Assembly: GCA_039621445.1 (NCBI GenBank)
Contig: CP154954.1
Span: 51,563,847-51,627,846, forward strand
Length of the DNA stretch: 64,000 bases
Origin: Euglena gracilis
Lineage: Eukaryota > Euglenida > Euglenophyceae > Euglenales
Reading direction: 5' to 3'
Of the stretch, positions 1 to 9,394 are shown in pieces. Under the pieces are notes generated by a model. That model was not told the origin of the DNA. It searched no databases and was given only the letters and a program-made list of their open reading frames with translations. Both the position numbers and the translations under genes were made by a program. The first letter of the stretch is position 1; each line of letters opens with the position of its first letter.

Positions 1-1652
1 TAAGACCCTTTTTGGTCAAATTTTTTCAGATGATGCCAGTAATGCCTAATTTGACAAAATTTTCAGGTGGAATTCTAATTATGAGGCATAAGTTTTGGAA
101 ATTTTGGGATGGTGATTCCTAATTTGGTGTCCAAATCCTAATTTTACGTCTGGGGATTCCTTATTTAAGGATTTTCCCCCCAAAAATTCGTTTTCGGTGA
201 TTCCCAATTTGGCCACCGAAAATGTGGTGTTCCCCCGGACCCCCCCCCCCCATGACACCCGAACCGCCCCCAGAATTTTTTTTTAAAAAATGGCCACTTC
301 GCAAGGAAAAAGGCCCATTTTTGCTTTTTCAAAAAAAAACATTTTTTTTGTTTTTTTTAAAAAAAACAACAAAAAAGAACGTCAACCCTGTAGACAGCAC
401 ATCAATCGAAAGCTCTCCCCAAGACCTTTTGCTTGGTGCCTACAGAACTCAGCCGCACTACATAGTGCTGTGAAAACAGTCGATCGCATGTTCTGAATCT
501 GCCAATCAATTAGGAATCAAAAGTGTGAGAAATTCGTCCCAAATTCCTAATTGGACCTATTTTTGGACCCAAATGGCACGCAACTTTCTAATTGGGATCT
601 AAAATTAGAGGAAAGAATGACGTCACACAAGTCACGCGTGACCTGTCAAAAACCCCGTTTCCCCCCCCCCCCCCCCCCCCCGCAACCCCCCCCGCGACCC
701 CCCGCGACCCCCCCCCCGCGACCCAACACCCCCAAGGCCCCCATCCAAAATGGACTGTTGGAAAAAAATTGACAACAAGTTGCAGTTCTCGGTTTGTGAA
801 ATGACAGGGATTCACGTGGTGTCATGTTTGTTCACGGAATTTGCGAAGTGGGTGCATTGATGCTCTTTTTGACATAGAGAACGAAAAAATTGCAGAAAAA
901 AAGCTCAAAGAAAAATTCTTAGCGAACAAGCTGGTATTCTGATGTACAAGTGAGATCCGTCGACCCTCACAAGGGTGCCTTGGCTGCTCTTACAAAGCAG
1001 GTCCCCAAAATGGCATTGTCCCGAAAACAAAGGCCCAATTTCCAAACGTCGATTTTTTGATACGGCCACTTCTAGAAACAAAAAAAATGAAATCAAGAGC
1101 ACCAAAAGTGAAAGTGTTGGACAATGCGGACCAGATGCACGCAAAGATGCTGGCAAAGATGCACGCAAACAACAAGTGGGAATCCTGTTTGATGTGCAGA
1201 GGTTCAACATCATTGTGTTGGCCCACATTTTGGGTCAGAGGCGAGAGAGCTTGCAAGAGAGCAGGGAGACCGCAGATGGAACAAAAAATATCACTGTCTA
1301 GTTTGGAAAAATGAAGCATCTACAGGGGGTCACAGGGGGGTTATGAAAATCATCTTCGAGAAAGGGGTGGTTCGGGTCATGGGGGGGGTCACGAGGGGGG
1401 GTCACGGGGGGAAGACCACTTTTTTGGGTGGCCAAATTAGGAATGACTGGCCACGAATTTTTGGAAAAAATCCAGAATTAGGAACCACCACAGCTGAAAT
1501 TAGGATTTTGTCACCAAATTCAGTGTCACCAATCCCAAATTCAAAAAATTTCTGCCTCAAAATAAGGAATCTGCCCGAGAATTTTATCAAATTAGGCATC
1601 ACCGGCCAAAATTTTTCCCGGTAAAATTTGGCCGAAAAGGGTCTCAGGTCAG
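1..1652. repeat. Long inverted repeat (foldback element), left end cut by window
   Basis: The first ~235 bases and bases ~1430-1652 are imperfect inverted copies of each other. Matching words include an AAGACCCTTTTTGG-like end, GCCTAATTTGA / TCAAATTAGGC and GGCCACCGAAAAT / TTTTGG..GGCC. The word CTAATT/AATTAG recurs many times in both arms and at 510-610. The spacer holds C-runs (660-720) and unique-looking DNA at 800-1320 with no ORF I can assign. It looks like a non-autonomous element with long terminal inverted repeats. The outer left end lies outside the window, so no target duplication can be checked. Confidence 0.55.
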
Positions 1653-1914
1653 GTCACGGTGGGGTCACGGGGGGGTGCATCCAGGACACGTGTGCCAACC
1701 AGGCAGCCCTTATCCCCCTACCCTCACCCCCCCAATTGCCCCCCCCCCCCCAATTGGCTACTTGGGGGTCCTGAAGGACGGTCCATTAGCCGGTGGAGCA
1801 CACGGCTGGCCCACGGTTGGCCGACGGCGTGACGGAAGCTGGGCCAAGTTGCTAAGCTAATTTTGGGTAGCAAATGCCTTATTTAGTGTGCCAGTTCCAA
1901 TTAATTACCATCCA

Positions 1915-2125
1915 CCCCCCCCCCATTATGTACCTCCCCCCCCGGAGGCCGAAATTGGGGGGGGAGGTACACAAGGGGGGGGGAGGTACACAATGGGGGG
2001 GGGGACATGCCTGCGGATGGCCGGGCGAGGTGCATTCCTCTTTAGACCAGGTGCATGCTGCCGCCCCCCCATTATGTACCTCCCCCTCAGGGGGGTACAC
2101 AATGGGGGGTACATAATGGGGGGGG
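1915..2125. repeat. Foldback cluster of GGTACATAATGGGG words
   Basis: Six copies of a GGAGGTACAYAATGGGG-like word, each next to a G or C run of 6-12 bases, lie here in both orientations (about 1923, 1974, 1985, 2071, 2094, 2108). Inverted copies can fold on each other. A second cluster of the same word is at 7,840-7,930. The spacer contains a GCATGCTGCCGCC-like stretch that is also present in that second cluster, so the two are copies of one family. Confidence 0.55.
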
Positions 2126-2901
2126 GTGGATGGTATTTATATTGCTCAATTTCAGTGTCTAATGCCTGGTGCGCAAATGCTTTATTTTGTGCGCGAAATC
2201 TTAATATTGGGTGTCCCTTTTAATTAGGTTCCACTGGGGAGACGCGGGACGCCCCTTGGAAGCCGATTTTTTCTGAACAACGTGCATGCAAACAATTGTC
2301 GAACATGACCCCAATGGATGCCTCGGAAATTAGGAGGTAGACACTTTGGGCATTTTGGACCACCCTCCCCCCTCCCCCCCTCGCACCACAGCTCACACGG
2401 CCGGTTGCCCCCCCTCTCGACCTCCCCCCTCCGCCCCCCCCAAGAAAAAAATTCCAACGGTGAACTTCCATGGTTGTAAGGTTCTTTAGATTAATCGATT
2501 AATCGATTAATCGTTCGGGGGGGTTGATTAAGCGTCCAATCGGCAGGGGGGTGATTAATTGAAAAATCGAGAAAAAAATCAGCAAAGCCAAGGTACTTTT
2601 TGAAGAGAACTGGACTATTTTCCACGAGAAATACCCGACAACAGCAGAGCATAACACACATACATGAACAAATCATTTGCGAAACACTGTTTCTACAAAC
2701 GTCATTCAAAATATTCCTGCTTTGGCAATCCCGTTGGATGTGAGCAGCAAACATGCACAAGTCCATGTGTAAAACCTTCGCTCTTTCTGTTGCAACCAGG
2801 TGCATGCAGTCATGGCCGATGTTTCCAACCTTCAAAGCTTCGCTATTGGCAATTGTGGGAATGGCTGTGATTTATGTCCTTTTTTCTGGGCCAGCATCCA
2901 A

Positions 2902-3042
2902 GGCTGTACAGGAATCCCCAAAAAGCATTGGCTGGGAGTTGACCACCCCCAAACACCCCTTCCCACGTGGGAATTTTTTCTTGCGCAGGGCTGTGGTGGG
3001 TGGGGGTCAACCCAACCACCCACGAGGCCTTCCTGTGCAGCC
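2902..3042. repeat. Small TIR element, GGCTGTACAGGAA family, copy 1
   Basis: The left end GGCTGTACAGGAA and right end TTCCTGTGCAGCC are inverted repeats (one mismatch) around ~115 bp that contains TTGACCACCCCC / GGGGGTCAA inverted words. The same termini bound 16,305-16,402, which makes this a small MITE family. No transposase is encoded and no clear target duplication is visible. Confidence 0.5.
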
Positions 3043-3479
3043 ATGCTGTCATCGCAAAGTGGTGAAGTTTGCGAAAGAGACCAATGTCAGCGACCATCAT
3101 TTTCATCTTTATCAGCTGAAAGCATACCCAAGGAGTTTTCACCGGTTGTGTTTGCTCCAGCCATAGGTTGGTCTTGTTTGAGATTGTCATGCTATTCTTG
3201 TTTTGTAATGATCATTTTTTAGGCCATTTTGACCGACAATGTACAACGTTTCGTCCACAATCCCTTCAACCACAAGGAAGAACATAGTTATTAGGGCCAC
3301 CTAACAGGAGGAGGTTTTCAGAGAGGAAAATGTGTGCAACAACATAATGATGCCCCAAAAAGGCGGCACAGACCCAGTAGGGTTGACTATTCCCTAGAAG
3401 TATGCTATTTTTGTTTGTTTAAGCTTGCTTCGCTTTAATATTTTCCTGCATTTTCTTTTCTTCTCATTTTGCTTTCAGG

Positions 3480-3622
3480 GGTTGCTTAAATTCGCTGGTT
3501 GCTTAAATCTTCACTGGTGTTGTTGGTTTCACAAGGGTTGTTGAGATTTGGGGGTTGCTGAAAATTGGGTGTCGGTCGGTTCGGGCCCAAGGGTTGCTTA
3601 AATTTGGGGGGATTTTCAGCAT
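3480..3622. repeat. Cluster of GGTTGCTTAAATTTGGGG words
   Basis: Four to five direct copies of a GGTTGCTTAAAT-like word, several next to G runs, surround GTGTCGGTCGGTTCGGGCC. The same internal phrase, with a different outer word, occurs at 18,430 and 19,130. This makes it one member of the modular foldback families seen across the window. Confidence 0.45.
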
Positions 3623-4154
3623 AGGTCAAAAAACCACATATCCCTGCAACCCTGCCCCCCAGCGCCACCCGACGACACTGCCTTGAGCGGTCGGCCCTCA
3701 ACCCAATGTGTGTGTGTGTGTGTGTGTCTGTGTCCCAAGGCCAGCACAATGTCTTGGACCATCCTTGCATCTGAACGCTACACCCTCTCTTCCAGCTTTG
3801 CCAGTTCGCCTTGGCATTTGCGGTTCTGCTGCGCAAAGGTATTACAGCCCATGGAACATCAGCCGCCACCCGATTCCTCACTGGTTCCAACCAAGGCCTC
3901 CTGTGGTGAAATGTGGTTTTGCGAGGGGGGGGCGCAATTTGTGTAACAAAAATTTCGGGTAACGGAGAGAAATGGGTTTCTGGACCCCCCAAATGCAAAT
4001 CTTCTCCACTTTGCATTTGGGCCGCTTTGAAGGCCCTCAGCGCCCGTGGCAACGTTGGCAGCTGTTGCACAATGTTGGCTGATTTCTTTTTTTGGAGAGC
4101 AGGAACCAAAAATTTTGAAAGTGCATCTTGAAATACCAACCAGGCTTGCGCTTA

Positions 4155-4415
4155 GTCGGGTGCCTACCCCACGGGGGGGGGGGGTGGGTGCTAGGGGCAA
4201 GCACCCCATAGCACCCGATCCGCCCCCCCCCCGGGGGGGGGGGTAGGGTTTTGGGGGGTGCCTGCCCCTAGCAGGCACCCCCCTCCGACCCCGGCGCCGA
4301 AGGCGCCGGGGGCCCGGAAAAGGCCATTTTCAATGAAAATTTTCTGGGTCCCTCCCGGACCCCTACCCCCCCCCCAGGGGGGGTGTGCCTGCTAGGGGCA
4401 GGCACCCTATATCAC
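4155..4415. repeat. G/C-ended foldback with GTGCCTGCCCCTAGCAGGCAC palindromes
   Basis: The segment has two AGGCACC/GGTGCCT stem-loops (about 4258-4282 and 4385-4408), long C and G runs, and the internal hairpin GGCGCCGAAGGCGCC at ~4303. A related block with the same AGGCACC words and a similar GGCGCCAAAAGCGCC hairpin lies at 27,130-27,370. Non-coding. Confidence 0.5.
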
Positions 4416-5329
4416 CCACCCACCCCCTCCCCCCCCCCCCGGTCGGTAAGCACAAGCATGATACCAACACCCTCACCCCCCTCAAAGTGTCCCCCCCCAA
4501 AGTGGCCGCTTTCTTTTGGCGCCAAAGGCGCCAAAGTCCAAAATTTAACCCTCCCCCCAAAATGTCCCCCCGCCCAAAGTGGCCATTTTGGGGTCCCATG
4601 CGCACGGAGGGTGGCCACTTTGAGGGGGAGGTACACAGTGCGGGGAGTTGAAAGCCATACAACTTAGGCGGCCTAATTCGCACTTAAGCTTTTTTCGTTT
4701 GATTTGCGCACTTGCGCAAATTTACGAATTTTTTGATTCCGCTTTGTTTCGGCTGTGAAGGTCAGGGGGGTTTGAAAACACGTGAACAAGAGAGCACAAA
4801 AAATGAGCAAAATTCTGATTTTGGCTGGGAGACCCCCGGGACTTTGGCGAAAAATGGTGTTTTTGGGGTGTACCAAAATGGACTTTGTAAGTTGAAACCC
4901 CCGGGACCTTGCTGGCCCAAAGGGAAAAAAACGCAACGGGAACGGGACCTTTACTGCCCTTGTTGCTTCTTTCGGCTGTGTCCCCGGGTGTGTCCGAGCT
5001 GCCAGCGGTGTGCGTCCTGGGTGTTTGCCGGACTGCTTTGCTTGCGGCACCTTGGTGTGGTGTTTTTGGGCTGTTTGTTAAAGCGTGGGGAGGAGGTGCC
5101 GGGGGGTGTGGGTGCGGTGTGACCAAGCCGGCGGAAAGGACAACGGGAAAGGAAGGTAAGTACGGGGTGTTGGGCAAGGGATGCGCAGAGGGGATGAAAT
5201 AGGGTCCGTAGGGAATGAAGGGAATAAAGGGGAACGGGTGTCTCCCACCCGGCTTGTACCCGGGATGTGCAGAACCATTTGTGTGGCAAAGGACCCAGCA
5301 GGAGAAGCCAAACACTGGAAGGACAAAAT

Positions 5330-5850
5330 TGTGTTTATGCGCGCAAATGCGCGCACCAACATGTTTATGTTGATGCGCGCAATTGCGCGCATCAACACAA
5401 TTTTGTCCTTCAGGGATTGGGCTTTGGCACCCATGAACTGACGCCGTTGAAAAACTGCGTGACATAGAGGCCCTGACGGTACGGACTGACGGGCCATCCA
5501 GTTGGTGAGTTTGTCACACTGTTTGTCAACGGCGCAAGCTTATGGGCGCAAATGCGCGCACCAACAAAAATTATGTTTTATGCGCACATTTGCGCAAATG
5601 CGCGCACCAACGTAATTGTGTTGGTGCGCGCATTTGCGCCCATAAACACAAATAAGAACGGTGTGACGGAAACACAACCGTCAAACACTGACAGCAGATG
5701 TGGTTTATTTGCGCATTTGCGCGCAACACGTTGTTTGTGGGCTCAAATGCGCAAATAAACTGTATGCAGAAACTGCACAATTTACCATGTTTATTTGCGC
5801 ATTTGCGCCCACAAACAACGTGATGCGCGCAAATGCGCAAATAAACAACT
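5330..5850. repeat. GCGCAAATGCGC palindrome array, block 1
   Basis: Nine copies of an imperfect palindrome with core GCGC-AAAT/AATT/ATTT-GCGC occur here, usually extended on one side by ACCAAC or AAACAC (reading GTTGGTGCGCGCATTTGCGC on one strand). Copies start near 5337, 5370, 5545, 5580, 5620, 5707, 5740, 5790 and 5822. Spacing is irregular, so this is not a tandem satellite. All copies lie inside the TIR transposon. Confidence 0.65.
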
Positions 5851-5889
5851 AATGGAGGAGTAGAAAACGATTGCATTTGCCTCTCCTGC

Positions 5890-6790
5890 AACTACCCTTA
5901 GTGGCTTCTGAATGGGTTGAAAGCAAATGACCACACCGTCTCCTCCGGTATATGGTGTTATTGTGCCGTTTTTTTGACCATTGACAGGTCCCACAAAAGA
6001 TGGAGACATAGGATCTCCAGAAGGTGCGTGCATAGCCACCCAGTAACGGTACACCTCCACCGGCACCAATTTTTGGGTCCCAAGGGCCCTGCCGCTGACC
6101 TGCGGCCTGGGCTCCGCTGTTAAAGCCCCATCAGCTGCTGATGCTTCAGCACCCAACAGGTCAGCATCCACTTCCCCGGTGCAACGACACCCACCACAGC
6201 GGCCACGTTATACCCCGCAACCAGGGTGTAAGACTGGGGGTATGACGTGGTGCCAGTGCATGGCAACCAGCAGCCGAAGAGAGGTAGCCCTCAAGCACCC
6301 GTTCCTTTGGATGCAAGGGAATGGTGAACTTTTACCCCTGGATTGGGTGCATCAAAGCGGTGGGACCCACTCCCCCCAAATTATGCACAAAAACCGGTGT
6401 TTTTTACGTTTTTCAAGGGAAAAATGGCAAAAAAAAAACCGTAAAACGGACTCCGGCCCGACACGTCCCGGGTATTTCAGGTGCCAAATTTTGTCTTCTT
6501 GTAACGCAGTCCTGCTGCAGAAAAGGTGTCGAACAGTCACAGGTCGTTTGCATGTCATCAATTCATTACGTTTAACTGCCAAACGGATGACTCCAAAACA
6601 ACAGGTCGTGTGGGCCTGGTAACAGCCTTACAAATGTACACACGTGAGACAGGCAAATTTTGGCCAGTCAAATGCCGTGTTGCAGTGAACACTCCACACC
6701 ACCTCTCACCACAAATTTCATCAGCATGTAATTGTGGCGCAAACCATTGGTTGGCATGAGGAATTGCGTTCGCCAGCTGTCACGGAGGAG
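5890..6790 (-). pseudogene. Degenerate unknown protein inside TIR transposon
   Basis: On the - strand two or three overlapping frames read like eroded protein. About 6790-6400 contains GVFTATRHLTGQNLPVSRVY and then a Cys-containing stretch. About 6240-5890 contains YTLVAGYNVAAVVGVVAPG, then after a frame change VEVYRYWVAMHAPSGDPMSP and PYTGGDGVVICFQPIQKP. Together this would be a protein of roughly 280 residues, broken by at least two frame changes. I see no DDE/DDD transposase signature and do not recognise the family. It could be the element's own protein or captured host or viral sequence. Confidence 0.35.
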
Positions 6791-6811
6791 GAGATGGTAT
6801 CACACAACTGA

Positions 6812-7262
6812 TGTGTGTTGGTGCGCGCATTTGCGCAAATAAACACAACTTTGTTTGTGTGCGTTAAGGCTCTCTGAAACACATCATTTTGAAGCGGTGT
6901 ATAAAATGTTTGTGCGCGCATTTGCGCAAATCCGCGCACCAACGTAATTGTGTTTATTTGCGCAACTGCGCGCACCAACACGTCCATCACGTTTTTAAAC
7001 CTCGTAGGGTCATGGTCCTCATTGGTGTCTTTTAACATAGAAAGTAAAAGTACATGTTGGTGGGCGCATTTGCGCAAATAAACATAACTATGTTGGTGCG
7101 CGCATTTGCGCAAATGCGCACACCACCAAATAAGTTTGTGCGCGCATTTGCGCCCACCAACACGTCATTTTAACATCATCGGTTTGTGTTTTATTTGCGC
7201 AAATGCGCCCATAAACACAATTGTTTTTATTTGCGCAATTGCGCGCATAAACACACATCAAT
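6812..7262. repeat. GCGCAAATGCGC palindrome array, block 2
   Basis: Eight further copies of the palindrome of block 1, near 6820, 6912, 6950, 7055, 7093, 7135, 7190 and 7225, with one more at ~7590. The flanking half-words (GTTGG..., TTTATTTGCGC) are the same. The two blocks bracket the degenerate coding region of the transposon, a layout resembling subterminal protein-binding arrays. Confidence 0.65.
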
Positions 7263-7653
7263 TGCGTGACGGCTGCCTCACGTAGTCTGTGTGTCTGTGG
7301 TGGTGTGATCTAATGAGGCTCCGTGTGTTCTCACCGGTGGCGGCAGTGTCCAAGCCAGTTCAGGCAGCACGTCAGCACCGTTTCCAAGTGTCGTAACAAG
7401 GGGTGTGTGCCTCTCTCCCGTTTGATGTACAACAGCACCAGTCTCACCCCCAGCCCTATTAACGTCACCCGGTAAGCAGCATGCACACCAGACCACTGGG
7501 AGTTAATCCCCTCCAATAGATGGGTGTAACGGTTCTTAAATTGTGTTCTGGGTGTCAGGGTACAGGGTCCCAGGGGTTACAAAAAAATGGTACATTTGCG
7601 CAATTGCGCGCATCCAAAGGAAAAAAGCTTAAGTGCGAATTCGGCCGCCTAAG

Positions 7654-8399
7654 TACAAGGCAAATTTGCATGCTCCTCCATTTTGCATAAAATTCTGGAT
7701 GGCACTTTTGAACGGTTTGTTGAGAGCAATGTCCATAACTTGGCACAGCCAGCTGGGAAGCACAAAACATCGATTCCTGTTTGGCGGGACATGCCTTCAG
7801 ATGGCAGGGTGAGGCACATTCCTCATGGGAGCAGGTGCATGCTGCCCCCTCCCCATTGTGTACCTCCCCCCCATTATGTGCCTCCTCCCCAATTTCGGCC
7901 TCCCGGGGGGAGGTACATAATGGGGGAGGCATGGTTTCTCCAAAACGGTGGCCAATCAAAGGAAATTGTTGACGACCAAAAAGCAAGCCCTAGGGGCCCT
8001 CTATTACCCTATATGGCCCCCAGAAGTCTATTGATAAGGGTTTGGCCCCCTTCATTTTGGTGGGGGGAGAGGTCGCATTCTCGTTCATGGCTTTCGTTAC
8101 CAAAGGGGCAAAGAAAGCAAAGAAATGTAGGGAATTGAGAAGCCGAGAAGCCCACAATTGGAGGTCCGTTGATGTCTGACACTTTGTACAAAATCCTGGC
8201 GATTTGAGGTGCGTACAGAAAGACAAACCAGACATGGAATGCACCCGAAAATCTGTTCCAGCTCTAGCGAGTTGTTGCTCGGGTGTTGTTATAACACCCG
8301 AGCACCAATGCACCAGCGGGCCCACCCCAAAAGACAGTCGTCCAACATGGCTTGCTGTATCCCATTGGCTGCGCAAACCCTCCATGTATCCTATAAAAC
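7654..8399. other. Intergenic stretch; GGTACATAATGGGG cluster at 7,840-7,930
   Basis: After the transposon there is ~180 bp of featureless DNA, then a second copy of the GGAGGTACATAATGGGG foldback cluster (7,840-7,930) with its GCATGCTGCCCCCTCC spacer. The rest to 8,400 shows no convincing exon. Confidence 0.5.
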
Positions 8400-8524
8400 A
8401 ACATGGCTGCAGGGCAGCCATGCAGTCGCGGTGGCAATCTTTTGCCAAGACCAGATCTGGGGGGGGAAGTGCACCGAGCAAAGCATCAATTTCCTCGGAT
8501 GGATATTTCACTTCCACAAACTGC
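8400..8524 (-). CDS. Candidate exon of an unknown protein
   Basis: On the - strand a pyrimidine-rich stretch ending TTAAGCAG precedes an open stretch beginning FVEVKYPSEEIDALLGALPP and continuing PDLVLAKDCHRDCMAAL. The composition is protein-like (charged, no simple repeats), unlike the surrounding DNA. I do not recognise the family, and no partner exon could be linked. It may be an isolated exon of a gene on the - strand or a chance open stretch. Confidence 0.28.
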
Positions 8525-8599
8525 TTAACAGTGGGAGGAGGAGGCATGTGAGGAGGTCAGCCAGGCGCAGCATGGCTGTGGAGGCTATTCACACGCGGT

Positions 8600-8870
8600 T
8601 TGTAACACGTTTTCCTGTAATGTACACGTGTTCAAGATCAGGGCAAACACGTTTTCCATACAATGTACACGTGTCACAAAAAGATTAACACATTTTCTTA
8701 CAATGTGCACGTGTTCAAGGTCAGAGTAAACACATTTTCCATACAACATGCATGTGTTACAAACACGGTACATTTCGATTGTACCGTGTTGCAAACACAG
8801 TTCAATTGGGATGTACCAAGATCACACAATTTTTGCACACGTGTTTACCATAGTCGCCATTTTTTTTTGC
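8600..8870. repeat. Short tandem array with ACACGTGT palindromes
   Basis: A unit of about 41 bp with an AACACGTTTTCC-like start and a TACACGTGT-like end repeats four times (starts near 8605, 8645, 8690, 8727). It decays into further ACACGG/CCGTGT and GCACACGTGT copies up to ~8,850. The palindromes ACACGTGT and CATGCATG recur at each unit end. Non-coding. Confidence 0.5.
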
Positions 8871-8940
8871 GCGAATCACTCGGACTTAGACACGATTTTC
8901 ACCACCTGTACATCGTGGACTCTGAACACGGTTTTAACTT

Positions 8941-9042
8941 TGTTTGGTGTTCTCATCCCGCTTTTTTTTACCAGGAGAACCGGGCACGCCGAAGGTGCCG
9001 CCGGTTTTCCTGGTAAAAAAGCGGGATGAGAACACCAAACAC
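8941..9042. repeat. Near-perfect ~45-bp-arm inverted repeat
   Basis: TTTGGTGTTCTCATCCCGC plus a T-run and ACCAGGAGAACCGG on the left are matched by the reverse complement on the right (CCGGTTTTCCTGGT, A-run, GCGGGATGAGAACACCAAA). The loop contains a GCCGAAGG hairpin core. It lies ~290 bp upstream of the first recognisable fucosidase exon and looks like a recent foldback element. Confidence 0.65.
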
Positions 9043-9330
9043 AATGTAAAAACCTCATTTCCATCTTGGCGCAGCGCTGGAGGAAAATTTCTTCCAGCTG
9101 CCCCCCCCCCCCCCAACAGGGGGGAGGAGGGGGTCTAGCTGGTCCATTTTTTCCAGTCCCATTTTCAGGCCATTTTTGGGTCAAAAATCGAAAATTTAAA
9201 AATATTTAATCTAATATCTATTTTAAAAAAGCAAATCACTGAGGACCTGAAATAACGCTTTGGGGACCCTCTATCACCACGTATTCCCCCCCCCGGTGTT
9301 TTTGTCTGTGGCTGTTGGTTGTCTCTCCAG

Positions 9331-9394
9331 CAGCTTTGGCGTCACGCCGCCAAACTTGGAATCTTCATCCATTGGGGACTTTACTCGGTGCCTC
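9331..9394 (+). CDS. Fucosidase exon a ([10 protein letters not shown])
   Basis: The acceptor TCTCTCCAG precedes the exon, which reads [20 protein letters not shown], the highly conserved GH29 N-terminal beta strand carrying the substrate-binding His-Trp. The phase of the next exon fits only if the intron begins GCAGGG after 9394, so the donor may be of GC type; this is an inference. Confidence 0.8.

Larger units (their letters stand above)
4663..7653. mobile_element. 3-kb DNA transposon with ~34-bp TIRs
   Basis: Both ends carry the inverted repeat CTTAGGCGGCC followed by (T/G)AATTCGCACTTAAGC and a T-run: left 4663-4696, right about 7620-7653, with only 1-2 mismatches. TACAA directly flanks both ends (4658-4662 and 7654-7658), a likely 5-bp target duplication. 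The interior holds a large palindrome array and a degenerate - strand coding region, but no transposase that I recognise. I cannot assign a superfamily; 5-bp duplications with such long TIRs fit none of the common groups neatly. Confidence 0.75.

Noticed and set aside
3041-3166. Open stretch with acceptor CTGTGCAG and donor GTTGGT, read as a possible exon.
   Set aside because: Its acceptor lies in the right terminal repeat of the small TIR element 2,902-3,042 and the reading frame has no family resemblance or partner exon.
3640-4140. Long - strand frame (217 codons) with coiled-coil-like bits FAQQNRKCQGELAKLEE and NIVQQLPTLPRALRAFKAAQ.
   Set aside because: The bits are in different frames, the frame crosses a (TG)n tract and G-runs, and no splice pattern links them. 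Possibly real exons, but not supportable.
4722-5465. 247-codon - strand frame.
   Set aside because: It runs through the GCGC palindromes and Pro-rich simple sequence. The palindromes read in it as repeated CAHQH words; no protein-like domain.
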